Source of the DNA: Takakia lepidozioides
Lineage: Eukaryota > Streptophyta > Takakiopsida > Takakiales > Takakiaceae
Direction of reading: 5' to 3'
NCBI GenBank assembly: GCA_030704615.1
Contig: CM060731.1
Span: 85,848,756 to 85,912,755 of the forward strand
DNA length: 64,000 nucleotides
Below the pieces are notes generated by a model, which saw only the letters and a list, made by a program, of their open reading frames with translations, did no database searches and had not been told where the DNA came from. Shown piece by piece: positions 34,801-45,835 of the stretch. The translations under genes were made by a program, and so were the position numbers. The number at the start of each line of letters is the position of its first letter. Position 1 is the first letter of the stretch.

Positions 34801-37800
34801 GAGGGTGTCCCGTTGGTGAGAGTACCCAGGACAATGAATCAGGAAGTGAATATTGTCTTCAGGTTGCCCACACAATGGGCACTTACAATCCCCTCTCTGC
34901 AACTGTTTGTTGTTCAAAGGTAGGCTACCCGCCCTGAGTTTGAATTTCAGTCTAGTGCCGAGGGTGGGTAGACCCTTGAGGTCATCCATGATGGCCTCAC
35001 CCATGTCACAGACTGGAAACAGGTTCAGGGAGGTTTTCTGCCTAACTTCATTTTCTTCAGAAAATTTCCTGGCAATAGACATGGCTTTGGAAACTTCAGC
35101 TTCTAAGCCAGATTTATCCAGCAGGGTCATGGCTAGTGGACTAAGATTCAGATCCTTGAAAATCTCTTCTACCCTCTTCCGCCAGGATTTAGCCTGTTTG
35201 ACAGGGCGGTCCTGCTTCCAAGATATAGAGTCGATTAACTTAGGATATCTGGTATTAGCCATACGTTGCAGCTGACCCCACCATCTGATTTTGAATTCAT
35301 TGCGTCGGGAGCTTATGGGAGGAATGCCAAACCCACCCCGAACAGCCACATTAGCTGTTTTGGAGCATGCTGACATGCACTCCTTGAGCACCCCGACTTG
35401 GATGGATTCAAGAGACTTAGCCTGGTTGGAGTTGTCAACCCATACAGCAGATGCATACTCCAAGGCCGGCCTGATAACGCGGCAAAGTATGGTTTTTTTC
35501 CTTCAGAGTTGATCCCTCTGCAGTGGAAAAATTTAGTGAGACCCAGCGCTTTGCGTTTGCCAGATTGAACCACTCTTTGAATATGTGCTTCCCAATTACA
35601 GTTGGAGGAATATCAACGCCAAGATAGGTGTAGGAGGGGAGAACAGGAATCTCTTGGCTTCCCCACTGCCACTTGAGGTCGCCTCCTCCTTCCCCCCGGT
35701 CGTTGAATGCCACCGCTGCGCATTTACTGACATTGGCCTCTAGCCCCCAAAGATCAAAGTATCTCTTCGCGCAATCTATCAGCCCCTGGAGGTTGGAAGG
35801 AGTCTCCCCTATGCCTGCGAAGTCATCCATAAGGGCTGGTGTGGTGGCATCACCCACCCTTAACCCAAATCCCTCACTTTCCACATCCTCCAGTAGTTGA
35901 TTGATGAAAACATTGAAGAGCAGAGGGGAGAGGGTACATCCTTGAGCTACACCTTGGTCTATGTCAAAGAAATTAGACTTCTGTCCATTAACAGTTACAC
36001 AGCTTTTAGTGTGAGCATACAAGTTATGGACCACTCTCCACATCTTTCCCTTGATCCCGGAAGACCAGAGTCGGAGCCATAGACCGTCTCTCCACACAGT
36101 GTCATAGGCCTTTTTGACATCCAGGAAAAAGACAAAAGTAGGTTTCCCTTCTTTTTTCCTTCCCTGGATAATCTGGCTGAGTGTGAAGATATGATCCACG
36201 CAGCCCCTGTTTCGCCAAAAGCCAGCTTGGCCTTCATGGAAACAACCTCTGGACTCCAGATCAACCTCGAGACGAGTACTTATAACTCTGCAGAATATCT
36301 TGCCAACTGCATTAAGAAGCGTGATGCCCCGATAGTTACCCGGCTCTTCTGTCACCTTTCTTATATAAATTGACAATGACCCCCTGCCGCCAGCAAAAGG
36401 GGGTAATTTCAGTCCTCCATATAAGGTTAAAGAGAAGAACAAGGGCCTCTATCATAGGGTCACCACCATGCTTGATAAGCTCATTGACAATGCCATCAGG
36501 GCCACCAGCTTTGTATCCGTTTAGATGCTCAATTGCTTCTGCAATCTCAGAGGAACTAATGGGAGCGTTATAACCCTTTGAAATATACTCCAGTTCATCA
36601 GGGCTGTCTTGAATCATAGACACAGTTCTTTCTACTGTGTCATTCCATTCTTCAGAAAACCCTCGCTGCTAGAACTACAATTTCTGCCAAGTGTACTGTA
36701 GTGGGTTTCAAAGGTGTTGACAATGTCAGCCGTTGAAGTCACCACTGCACCCTTAGGGGTCCTCAGCGCTTGTACTTGCTGACAATTTTTCGGCTTGTAC
36801 AGACGTTGAAGGGCCAACCAGAATTTCTTGTCATTACCACCGTGGTGGTTTGAGTTTATTTCCCCGTATAACTTATCCCAATATAGTTTCTTCTGAGAAC
36901 TTACAAGCTGATTGATATCTTTGCGGAGCTGGTAGTACCTAACCCAAAGGTCATTATTGCAGCACTCTTTATAGAGGGCTCGTCTCTCGGCAATCTTGAG
37001 TTTGATCTCATTGGTCCACCAATTAACAGCTCTACGGCAGACAATTAGTTTCCTCCCAATGATCTTTTCAGCCACAGAAGAGACGAAACTCTCCCTAGAG
37101 TCCACCGCTCTTTCGACTTCATTTCTTGCATTGTCAGCGCGAGATTGAAGGTCTTGGAGCGAATGGACAAAGTTGGGCAGAGCCTCTTGCAAGGCCTGGA
37201 TATACTCCGCCTTGATCTCTTCATTTCGGAATTTTTCAATGCACCACTTCTGGATTGAACGTTTCACAGATCTCTTGGTGTTGGGGAAACACCTTTTGAT
37301 CTCAGTCCAAACCAGAAAGTGGTCAGAGGTACCAATATCAGTTCTGTCAATTAACACATTGGCACACTGGGGAAACAGATTCTTGTCCGCTATGATATAA
37401 TCCGCAATGGATCGTTCCCCAGTTTGGGCTTTCTCACGGGTCCACTGCACCTGTTCACCTTTTGACCTATTGTTCAGGGTTGAAAGCTGAAGCTCTTCCA
37501 GACAGTTAATTAACCGTCTTCCATTAGAGTTCAGCTCGTCCTCACCAAAATGTCCGATGATATCATCCTGGTGAAGACCTTTACCCACCCGGGCATTGAA
37601 GTCACCCAATAAGACCACCTGACCCTTGGCAAGGAACTTAGCACAGTCCAGCTTTACGTCTTCGAAGGCTTTATCTGCGTCAGCACTACGGGTCCCCTCT
37701 GTGGGCATGTAAACACAGCCCACAAATAGGCCCTTCAATTTCAGTTTCAGCCAGATACTGTGCTCATACCGCAAATCCTTGTTGATAATTTCACAATTGT

Positions 37801-40800
37801 CACACAAGAAATCTCGGACAAAGAAGCCAACACCTTTTTGCGCACGCTTGGCAGAGGTCACCTTAAGCACACACATCTTGCCAAACCAACGGTAGCCGTT
37901 GACATCTCCAACCAGTTTGTCCGAAGTTTCCCATGTCTCTTGCCCAGCACAGATATGAATACCATTTGACTGAAGAACTTGTCCCACTTCAAATTTTTTC
38001 CTTTGGTTAGTCAACCCCGAGAAGTTGAAAGTGCCCAGCCGCAAGCCAGCCTTTTGCATATGGATTGTTTGCCGTCTAGGGAGCCTATGATTGCTCCTGG
38101 ACGACCAACCGCTCTGCAAAGGGGGATCAGTTGCCCCATGTGTAGATTTTGGGCGTCTAGAGTAAACCTTAAGGATTGGCAAGCCATTCAGAGTGCCAAA
38201 TCCTTCAGGCGAAGATTTAATTCTTCTAGAGTAAACCTTAAGGATTGGCAATCCATTCAGAGTGCCAAATCCTTCAGGTTCCTGACGCTCAGCCTCAGCA
38301 CACATAGGGCCAACTAATCTGTCTGGCTGCTTGGTATCGATCTCTTCCAGGGCTTCAAACCGGTTAGAAACTTTCAAGTTGAAGTCCCCACACTTGACTG
38401 TCTCCTATGGTATCCCACCGGTATACCAAGGGCATACTTCCCCCAAATACCCCCCACTCCATTCACACTATACAGACGGCTCCCACTCTGGCTCCAGAGC
38501 TAGATATGGCGTCTACCATGCCGTCACTAACAAAGACACTGCCCACCAACTCCCCGGCCCCGCGATAATACTACGTGCCGAGCTTATGGCTATCTTCACC
38601 AATGTCTAAGACCGCCCTCCAACCAGTCAAGGGGCGAATTTCTTTGAAGCTGATTTGATGTGGGATTCTATTTGTAGCAGATTTAGGCAATGAAACCTTC
38701 AAAGTACCTCTGTTATCCAATCTTGAGATGGTGCCATTAGCCACATAATCCAAGCCTAAGCTGGAGCAGGTAGTTTTAAAGGACACATCGTCCATCCTGG
38801 GATTCACCCCAAAAACTACACATGAAGCTCTAGATTTGGCATAAGTAACCATTTCCCAGGAATCACCCTGAGTAGTGTTATTATTGGAGTGGCCAAATAT
38901 TTTTTCTGTATTCGCAGGCTGTAAGTTTAAGCACAAGGACCAACCCTAGCCCAAGTGCCGAGTATGCTAGACAGAGCATGCAACTGCCCATTTTTGGCGG
39001 AGGGGCTGCCCCCAAGCGGTAGGGGTCCGCTTGTTACCATTCAGAGATCATCACTCCAAAGGAGCTGCAGGGAATGGCCCGCGTAGACATGTTCTAAAGA
39101 GGGAGAGGCCCCAGACTCTCCAACTAAATCCAACGTACTACCTTACCCAAAGCAGAGTGCTTCAGGTCAAAACAAACCAAGACTCGCAAGGCCGGCATTT
39201 AGTCACAGAGACATTTATCTACTCCCATTTCAAGTCCACCCAATGTCGATAGGCTTCCTAGAGGGCAGAGAGAGAATGTACTCATAAGACGTGTTTTGCC
39301 GTAGCCTTGTGGCCATTGACCCCGCGCCCAGTTTGAGCGGAAAAGGGCAGAGAGAGAGAGAGAGAGAGAATGTACTCATAAAACATTGTTTGCCATAAGA
39401 GAGAGAGAGAGAGAGCATGTCAACCCTATATTAGGAAACTCGACATGTCCTGTCCATGTCTTTCTAACAACATTAGACAGCCTGGTTGAGGCATATCAAC
39501 TGCCACCATCCAAATCTGTCTCACGGAAAAAACAGATGTAGGGTGTTCTACGTGGCAATCAGCTGCACACTAGATAGGCAGGTCACAGGAAAAAGGTTTC
39601 CTTCACACTTTCATATATTGGAAGCAAAACAAAAGGGGAATGGCAGAGTAGTGCCAATGCAAAGGCAACTCCCTTCAGTGTGACCACATGCCTTCAGATC
39701 TTTACCCTCAAGAACCCAGCAATGAAATAAAGTGAAGTGGCCTCACCCGGATCCCTCACAGCCACCCAATAAACCAACAAGTTGTTTATGTCTGTGGCAC
39801 CCCAGGCTTAAACCCCTTCACATTTGTTATTGATGTCATACTAACAAAGAATGTACGCATAAGATGCTGTTTGCCATAGTCTTGTGGACATAGACCCCGT
39901 GCCCTGCCCAGGGAAGAGAGGTAAGGGAGGTCTGTACAGCCAATTAAACCAGCAGTAAGCAACCATTTCCAAAGAGAGTGCCTTCGTGTCAATAGGTAGT
40001 TTAGTGTAGCACTTCATGGTAAGGCTACAGTTCCTAGGCGCTTGGAAGCATACAGGAAGCTACACCACAAAGCGAAGCAACATTCATCAGTGAGCACTCA
40101 TTCCCAGTACTCCAGAGGGAGGGGGTGTTGCTCCCAAAGTAAGCACCCATTTGTTACAAGAGCCAAATGAGCTACCTTCATAGCAAAGTCAAGCACAATG
40201 ATGCTCTAGATATATTTTGGTGTATGTGAGCTGAGACCCAACCATCTGAGCCAAGAGGGTTAGTATGTCTCCTGGACCGGTGCCCACGAGGTTACATTGG
40301 TCGATCTCTCTGTCCCTCTATCTCTCTCTGTGGACTTTGATAATTTTTTTCTTCTATCTTTGTTGTTCTTACTTCCAATCATCCGCTAGGTTTATAGCCA
40401 GAAGGGCAGTGTAAGGGGTACAGCTTCTTCCTTGTTTTGAAAAGGAGGAAAGGGGAAATTCTCAAGATCAAACTTTACTAGCACACTTCTTCAGGAGCCA
40501 CCTTAGCAAACCCAAGACCATGAAGGCAACAAAAGAGGCAAATACTGAAAATAAAGGCATAAGTCCTCTGAAAACAAGAAGCGGCTCGCTTCTAGAACCA
40601 TCTTGATGCACATTCTTCCCCTCTGTCTCTCCCTCTCTTGGTAACTTGTAGTCATAGCCAACAGTCATAGGTGTGTATGTAGGCAACATGAGCTTGTATG
40701 TCATGGAGTTATGCAGCTAATGACTGCCTCATTATTGGGTGTTATGCTGCAGGTGCTTGTTTACTCTCCTGATGGCCGTTGCCTCTTCAAGTATTCTGCA

Positions 40801-42715
40801 TATGACAATGCATTGGGCTTGAAGTCAGTCATGTGGTCCCCATGTGGCCAGTTCTTGGGTGTGGGTAGCTATGATCAAGTGATGCGTGCATTGAATCATC
40901 TAACATGGAAGCCTCTGGCCGAGTTCAATCATCCAACTGTTGTCAAAGGCCCCTCTGGTTCTGTTGTTTTTAAGGTGAGATACTAAAACATACAAGTGAG
41001 TGATACTTGTCAACAATAAGCTTAGGATGTAATGGACACTTGCATGTGACATTTCTTAAGCACTGCGTGGGGCACATTGATTCCCACTTTTCTTACAGAC
41101 TGTGAAGCCTAAATCACAAATGTGGCAAGCCCAGACCCCCATGTTCAGTTGATTGAACCACATTGTACAACTTCCAACATGAGTCCAGGTGCTACAGTGC
41201 CCTCACTACTAGTAATCTTCTGCAAGACATAAGTAACACAAGATGAAACCTTTAAAGTGACAAAGAGTTTTACTTTCAAATGCAGCTTCAAAAGCATGAT
41301 GCCTCCAGCAGGAACATTCAAGTTTCTGGTTCCCATTCTCTTTTCGGCATGGATTCTCCCTATATAATTAGACAGCATTTTCCTTGCAGAGACGGAAGGT
41401 TGAACCATGTTGATAGTACCACCATGGAAAATGATATGAATTATCGATGAATTATTATGTTTTCATATTGCAGGAAATCGAGGAAGCCTGGCATGTCGAC
41501 ATGCAGAATGGGTATTTAAATGGTATGCCCATTCATGATAATGTAGGTAGATGCAGCCGTAAGAACAGCCATTGCTATGAATACAAGTGTGCTAAGGAAG
41601 GTTTTGTTTGACATCAAAGGTTTGTGTCTATTTGTCCTTCTCTCTGTTGAATCATTTTCTGACTGTGGTTAGGGATATCCTGTGGATGTTTGGGAGAAAT
41701 CCTTGTTATGGACAATTGCTCTTCAATTCAGACTGCAACTTTGATTGTTTAAGTCCAGACTAAAGCCAATTTTATTGTAACGGATAGATGTGATTCATAA
41801 TTACATGTTTTAGCTTGGTATGGTTAAGGCCCACCCATGCCAAGGGAGGGTAGACTACAGCTTTGAGGAAGGTGACCACAGCTATACAACTTATTCATTG
41901 TAATATAATCCTGAAATTTGCCGACTGATGATGTGTCTGCTGAGTTCGGAAATGTGACAGACAATGCCAGCGTTAAAGGGACCAGAGTGCGCTACAAAGT
42001 GGCTGAATTGCCAGTGATGGTACCGTCACAAAAGCCACCGCCTGACAAGCCCAACCCAAAGCAAGGCATTGGTATCTTTTCGTACACTCTCTTGGTCATT
42101 CTACATGCACAGACTTAGTGTCATATCCAAAGATGGAGAGACGTAACTTGAAGAGTAAAGAGAATGGGAACTATTTTGGTTGCTCTTTGTTGCAGTCTGT
42201 GGCCCTTAACATATCTGTAATTGTGATATTACTCCTTGTTTGGCTGTGACATCATGCATTCATGATGTTTATCTTGTAGAGCCTGACCGCCTACCACACC
42301 ATTGATATAGCACATCTCAGATGTTCTGATAACAAACTGCACCTTGTGGTCAGGTTTGTTGGGGTGGAGCTCAGACAGCAATTATATTTTTACCCGCAAT
42401 GACAACATGCCAACAGCTCTTTGGATATGGGATATATCGCGTTTAGAATTGGCTGCGCTTCTCATACACAAAGATCCCATCCGTGCAGCAGCATGGGATC
42501 CCATCTACCCGCGCATCGCTCTTTGCTGTGGAACCTCCCACTTGTACATGTGGACACCAGCCGGTGCTTGTTGTGTAAATATTCCCCTCTCTGAGTTTGT
42601 GGTATGTGACCTCAAGTGGAACTCTGATGGGACTGTGTTGCTCCTGAAAGACCGTGAAGCATTTTGTTGTACCTTTGTTCCAGCACTTTCTGAGTTTGAT
42701 GGGGACGGAATTTAA
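31698..42715 (+). CDS. WRAP73: WRAP73 (WDR8), WD40-repeat protein of centrosome/spindle poles, 7 or more exons
   Basis: In-phase exons: 31698-31814, 32338-32510, 32855-33170, 40753-40974, 41474-41522, a block ending at 42071 whose start (about 41920) is unsure, and 42354-42715 (stop TAA). The product is about 470 residues, as in the animal protein. Diagnostic segments are [65 protein letters not shown] and [18 protein letters not shown]40 repeats run through most of the length, forming a beta-propeller scaffold. In animals and fungi WRAP73 acts with SSX2IP or its counterpart at centrosomes and spindle poles. Intron 3 is 7.6 kb and holds an antisense LINE and several LINE tails. Start ATG at 31698 fits the family N-terminus ([12 protein letters not shown]). 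Confidence 0.9.
31815..31853. repeat. (CT)n microsatellite at the WRAP73 intron 1 donor
   Basis: The donor sequence gttctctctc runs straight into about 38 bp of CT repeats, so the 5' splice site is flanked by a microsatellite. Confidence 0.8.
33540..33620 (+). repeat. LINE 3' tail fragment in WRAP73 intron 3
   Basis: The stretch ttccgcccaaactgggtgtg, ggccacaaggctatggcaaa and cgtcttatgagtacattctc matches the 3' end of LINEs alpha and beta, here in plus orientation and followed by CT-rich sequence. It is a severely 5'-truncated insertion. Confidence 0.65.
34498..36623 (-). pseudogene. LINE beta reverse transcriptase and zinc knuckle, frameshifted
   Basis: Frames at 36623-36336, 36442-35435 and 35463-34498 join with small shifts. 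They contain [57 protein letters not shown] and then DDFAGIG, where the two residues before the Asp pair of the FADD box have been lost (ALMDDFAG instead of LMFADDFAG). The C-terminal [17 protein letters not shown] knuckle is intact. The FADD deletion and shifts make it inactive. Confidence 0.8.
36632..38377 (-). pseudogene. LINE beta APE endonuclease with N-terminal linker, open for 581 codons
   Basis: After a linker the frame gives [57 protein letters not shown] and GTSDHFLVW, a full set of APE endonuclease motifs. It continues into a helical linker ([20 protein letters not shown]) that normally leads to reverse transcriptase, from which it is cut by a frame break near 36630. The N-terminal linker holds a duplicated 19-residue unit ([16 protein letters not shown] core). 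Confidence 0.8.
38150..38282. repeat. Tandem duplication of about 66 bp in LINE beta
   Basis: The block ctagagtaaaccttaaggat through agtgccaaatccttcagg occurs twice head to tail (about 38157-38214 and 38224-38279) with one or two differences. This adds one extra peptide repeat to the LINE linker. Confidence 0.8.
38392..38609 (+). pseudogene. RNase H fragment of another retroelement
   Basis: The plus-strand reading [19 protein letters not shown] followed by a short loop and [13 protein letters not shown] has the first catalytic Asp (YTDGS) and the Glu (AEL-AI) of a retroelement RNase H. It interrupts the minus-strand LINE beta between its ORF1 part (38613-38936) and its endonuclease ORF, on the opposite strand. 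It comes from a different LINE family, since LINEs alpha and beta end in a zinc knuckle without RNase H. Confidence 0.6.
38613..38936 (-). pseudogene. Probable ORF1 fragment of LINE beta
   Basis: An open frame with [37 protein letters not shown] and [13 protein letters not shown] lies just beyond the RNase H insert on the same strand as LINE beta. It resembles an RNA-binding ORF1 domain by pattern only. It may be the 5' part of LINE beta displaced by the insert. Confidence 0.4.
39265..39420 (-). repeat. Two nested LINE 3' tails with (GA)n tracts
   Basis: Plus-strand gagagaatgtactcataaga, then gccttgtggccattgacccc, matches the extreme 3' ends of LINEs alpha and beta. A GA run and a second, shorter copy (agaatgtactcataaaacat) follow, then another GA run. 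Each tail is under 80 bp. Confidence 0.65.
39848..39915 (-). repeat. Diverged LINE 3' tail
   Basis: The stretch gaatgtacgcataagatgct, catagtcttgtggacataga and ccccgtgccctgcccagg is a divergent copy of the same LINE 3' end, with no GA tract left. Confidence 0.5.
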
Positions 42716-44406
42716 CTTTGTAGAATCATGTGACCTACCGATTTGGTTTCTCCTTGCTTTCATTTTCTGAGATGTCGCTGGAGTAGGGTCAGTGTGAGTA
42801 GAACATAGTTGGTGAGAGGAGCGGTCCTGATTTTACGAAGGCAAATTCTTCTTGCATTCAGAAGTTCTCTTTACTTGGACGGATGTTCCCAGATGGGTGG
42901 GTGTTATTTCTCCCAGTTTCGAAGCCTCTTGGCCTCTTTTGAATCCGATGAACAATCTTTCTCCCTATTTCGCTTGGCCAGATCAGATCGGAACGTGTTA
43001 CAGCCCACTCTGAAAAGTGAAATCAACAAAATTTGTATATAAGACTGCGCATATGGTTAGGCTCTCTCCATTTCAACACGTTTTCTGACATTGGGTTCCA
43101 TTCTGTACTCTAAATTTTTCCAGTCTTGGCAAAGTCATTTTTGTATCCTCTTTCTTCCAGTGAATTGGCTCTTTATATTGCTGTCCCTTATGAGTGAGCA
43201 TAGAACTTAAAGAATGTAAAAACCCACTTAGAAATTCCCTTTGTTAAAATCGTTACCTTCTCCAACGGGAAGTTTCATCCTGCATGAGGAGGTACCTCAC
43301 GACAGGCATAAGACCCCTAGGCCCTTCCGAAATTCGAAAGGACGGAATTCGAAAGGAGACGATTTTTGGGGGGCCATGGAGGGTTACGTAGTTTTTACGC
43401 CGTTGAAGGGCTACTAATGAGGCCCTTCCACCCTTTTCGAATGTAGTAGCCCATGTTCAAGCTTTCTTAAACGGTGGGAAGGCCTCAGCTGCTCTTCCCC
43501 TGTACATAATGCACTGACATAAGTATGAGGCTCTGCACTCACGCCCCAAATTCCCCCCTCACTGCCCATGTTCACTACGCTCGAAAAGGGTGGAAGGGCC
43601 TCATCAGCTGCTCTTCCCCTATACATAATGCACTGACATAAGTATCACGCTCTGCACTCACGCCCCAAATCCCCCCCTCTACCTACTAGCCCCACGGCAC
43701 TACGGTGGAAGGGCCTCATCAGCTGCCCTTCCCCTATACGCAATGCACTGTGTTGTGGTGTGATTGTGCTCGTAGTATGCATCTGCGTATGTACCACCAC
43801 TACGTGAACTTTTTTCAATGTGTAAGGATTGACTTGCCTTTTTTTTTCTTTTTTCTTTTTTCTTTTTTCTTCTGGTAGTAAAAAATTTAACAATCCTCAA
43901 ATGGCAATGGGCTCTCTCGCTTTGGCAAACATAAGATGAAGGTAAGACTAGGGAGCATGACTCAGCACAACACACCAATCGGTGCCTTATCACGGTGTAA
44001 GGTCGTTTGACCACATTTTCTCCATTGACCTCAACATGATGCATAGTAGTCTCTCCCTAAACAAACTTTACCTTTTATTTGTACAAGAGAACCAACAAAG
44101 AAGGGAATAAAGGGCCCAGGTTTGAAGTGGGGGTGTGAGGATTAGAGAGTGGTCCAAGAATTAAAAAGCGGGTGATATAGTAAGCTACACCACGACTTGA
44201 ATTAATAACCGTCATGTAAGGGGGGTAAGAAAAAACAATGCATGAAGCCGAAAAGGATATTACCCTGCGTGCCACCCCAAATTGGGTCAGAAAGTGTGGC
44301 ATGCCGGTTTCTAGGGCTCACACGTGTCACAGGGCAACCTTCTAGAAGGTCCCACCGCGTGAGGATCCTGCGGGCTTCTAGAAGGGCCCCACCGCCCTAA
44401 GAGGGT
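42716..44406. other. Region downstream of WRAP73
   Basis: The first 400 bp should contain the WRAP73 3' UTR. No gene was recognised. A tandem repeat lies at 43420-43760, a CT-rich stretch at 43837-43874, and paired cttctagaag palindromes at about 44340 and 44373 beside the LTR. Confidence 0.5.
43420..43760. repeat. Tandem repeat, three copies of about 125-150 bp
   Basis: The block ggaagggcctcatcagctgc, tcttcccctatacataatgc, actgacataagtat and ctctgcactcacgccccaaa occurs three times (near 43480, 43596 and 43710), the last copy shortened. Confidence 0.75.
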
Positions 44407-45109
44407 TGTCGTGCGCATACATATCGCTACACAACTACATCGCTGTCCAAAACCACACAACACATGTGCACACCACACACTAGTATACCACTAGTCTACC
44501 ACTAGTCCAGCCACTAGTCCAACCACTAGGCTACAACTATGTCAGTCACTAGGCTGCCACTACGCTGCCCACTATGGCAGTCACTAGTCCACACAATGAT
44601 AAGAAGAAGAAACAAGCACAAGCTCATGCGAGCTCACAAAGCTGAAGCATAAACTCATGCATATATAACCTCATCACTCAAATACAAGTCAAGCCAAGTG
44701 CACCCCACGCCATGGGGAATCCACACTACGGCGCCATAGCTAGGCGCGGTGAGGCTCAACTCGAGAAAGATGAGTCTCCCGCGCTTGCCGTGAAGATAAC
44801 CACTCCAGGGCCTAAATCTGCCTTGACCCCTGGATTGACACTTGGCCAATCCCAAATGTCAATATGTAAAGATAGCTATTTCCTAGCTAGTTTCACACTA
44901 GTGTAAAATAACTTGACAGCTGTCGTGCGCATACATATCGCTACACAACTACATCGCTGTCCAAAAACCACCAACACATGTGCACACCACACACTAGTAT
45001 ACCACTAGTCTACCACTAGTCCAACCACTAAGCCCAACCACTAGGCTACAACTAGTCAGTCACTAGGCTGCCACTACGCTGCCCACTATGGCAGTCACTA
45101 GTCCACACA
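44407..45109 (-). repeat. 3' LTR of copy A, X-Y-X structure
   Basis: On the minus strand it starts TGTGTGGACTAGTG directly after the polypurine tract and ends GCGCACGACA. Outer segments X (44921-45109) and X' (44407-44595) are 189 bp each and almost identical, rich in actagtg repeats. The 325-bp core Y (44596-44920) contains tatataacctcatcactcaa in plus orientation and a conserved tggcgccgtagtgtgg block. Confidence 0.75.
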
Positions 45110-45214
45110 ATCGCCCCCCTAGCTGGTGCTTAGGTCCCCTCTAAGTCTAGGTAGCCACAAGATGTGATAGTGACCATAGCCTCACTAAGTCCTCCACCAC
45201 TATCCCTACTACAC

Positions 45215-45835
45215 TCAAACTCGATAGATCAAGAGGCCGGGTGCAAGAGTTGCCCCAATCGTTAGTCGCCGTCTTGCACCTGTGAACTTGAGCTTGGATC
45301 TCATGTATTGACTCCTATGAGCTTGCCTCCCATGTCTTGTTAGCTGTCCTCCAGTCATGTCCACTGCACTATCCCAGTAGTGTGGACACAACCAATCTCC
45401 GTCAGGAACCTTCTCAGAGAGGTGGGTCAAGCATCCCATAATGCCAACCCCCTTGAGCCACCGATCACACACCAGCTGGTTGCCTGCCCCTTTGGCAGAC
45501 CCACAGCGCATGCACCTCAAACCTGCAGGTACCACTGCCAAGTTTTTGGGTCAACTCTGCCATCGACATTGGGAAGGTGCGATGGGCGCACAATTACGCA
45601 CATGGTCTTTCCAATTCATGCCATCCCGACCCGACGCCTCAAGATCAGGACCCCTGAGGGCAACACCTCTCGAACCCTCAGATAACACGCCCGCAGTAAC
45701 ATCCAGATTCGTAGGAGCAATCTGCTGCAAATAAACATAGTCACCAGGGCTTAAACCTCCGAACCCCAGGACGATATCCCTCCACCACCACTTATAGTGG
45801 CATACCTCAACGTATCCCGTGCTGTGGTTGTCATG
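45215..45835 (-). pseudogene. Copy A integrase C-terminus and PHD finger, degraded
   Basis: GMNWKDHVRNCAP is the end of a GPY/F-like region after frame breaks. Then AVVPAGLRCMRCGSAKGA, LVCDRW, GIMGC and DGDWLCPHYW follow a PHD finger (C4HC3) in which several zinc ligands have mutated: second-pair Cys to Trp, His lost, last Cys to Tyr. The tail ends TLAPGLLIYRV before the 3' untranslated part. PHD fingers usually read the methylation state of histone H3 tails. Here the domain would sit where chromoviruses carry a chromodomain. Confidence 0.7.

Larger units (their letters stand above)
34491..38400 (-). mobile_element. LINE copy beta, antisense in WRAP73 intron 3
   Basis: Second and longer copy of the LINE at 16-20 kb. 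Read leftward: a linker, APE endonuclease, reverse transcriptase, CCHC zinc knuckle, and a 3' end gtcttatgagtacatt joined to a (TC)n tract at 34470-34490. Both copies sit antisense inside introns of host genes, where their polyadenylation signals would not truncate the host transcript. Confidence 0.85.

Noticed and set aside
40468-40704. 78-codon minus-strand frame with a C-terminal hydrophobic helix in WRAP73 intron 3
   Set aside because: It is antisense inside an intron, with no homology I recognise, and the length is within chance expectation.
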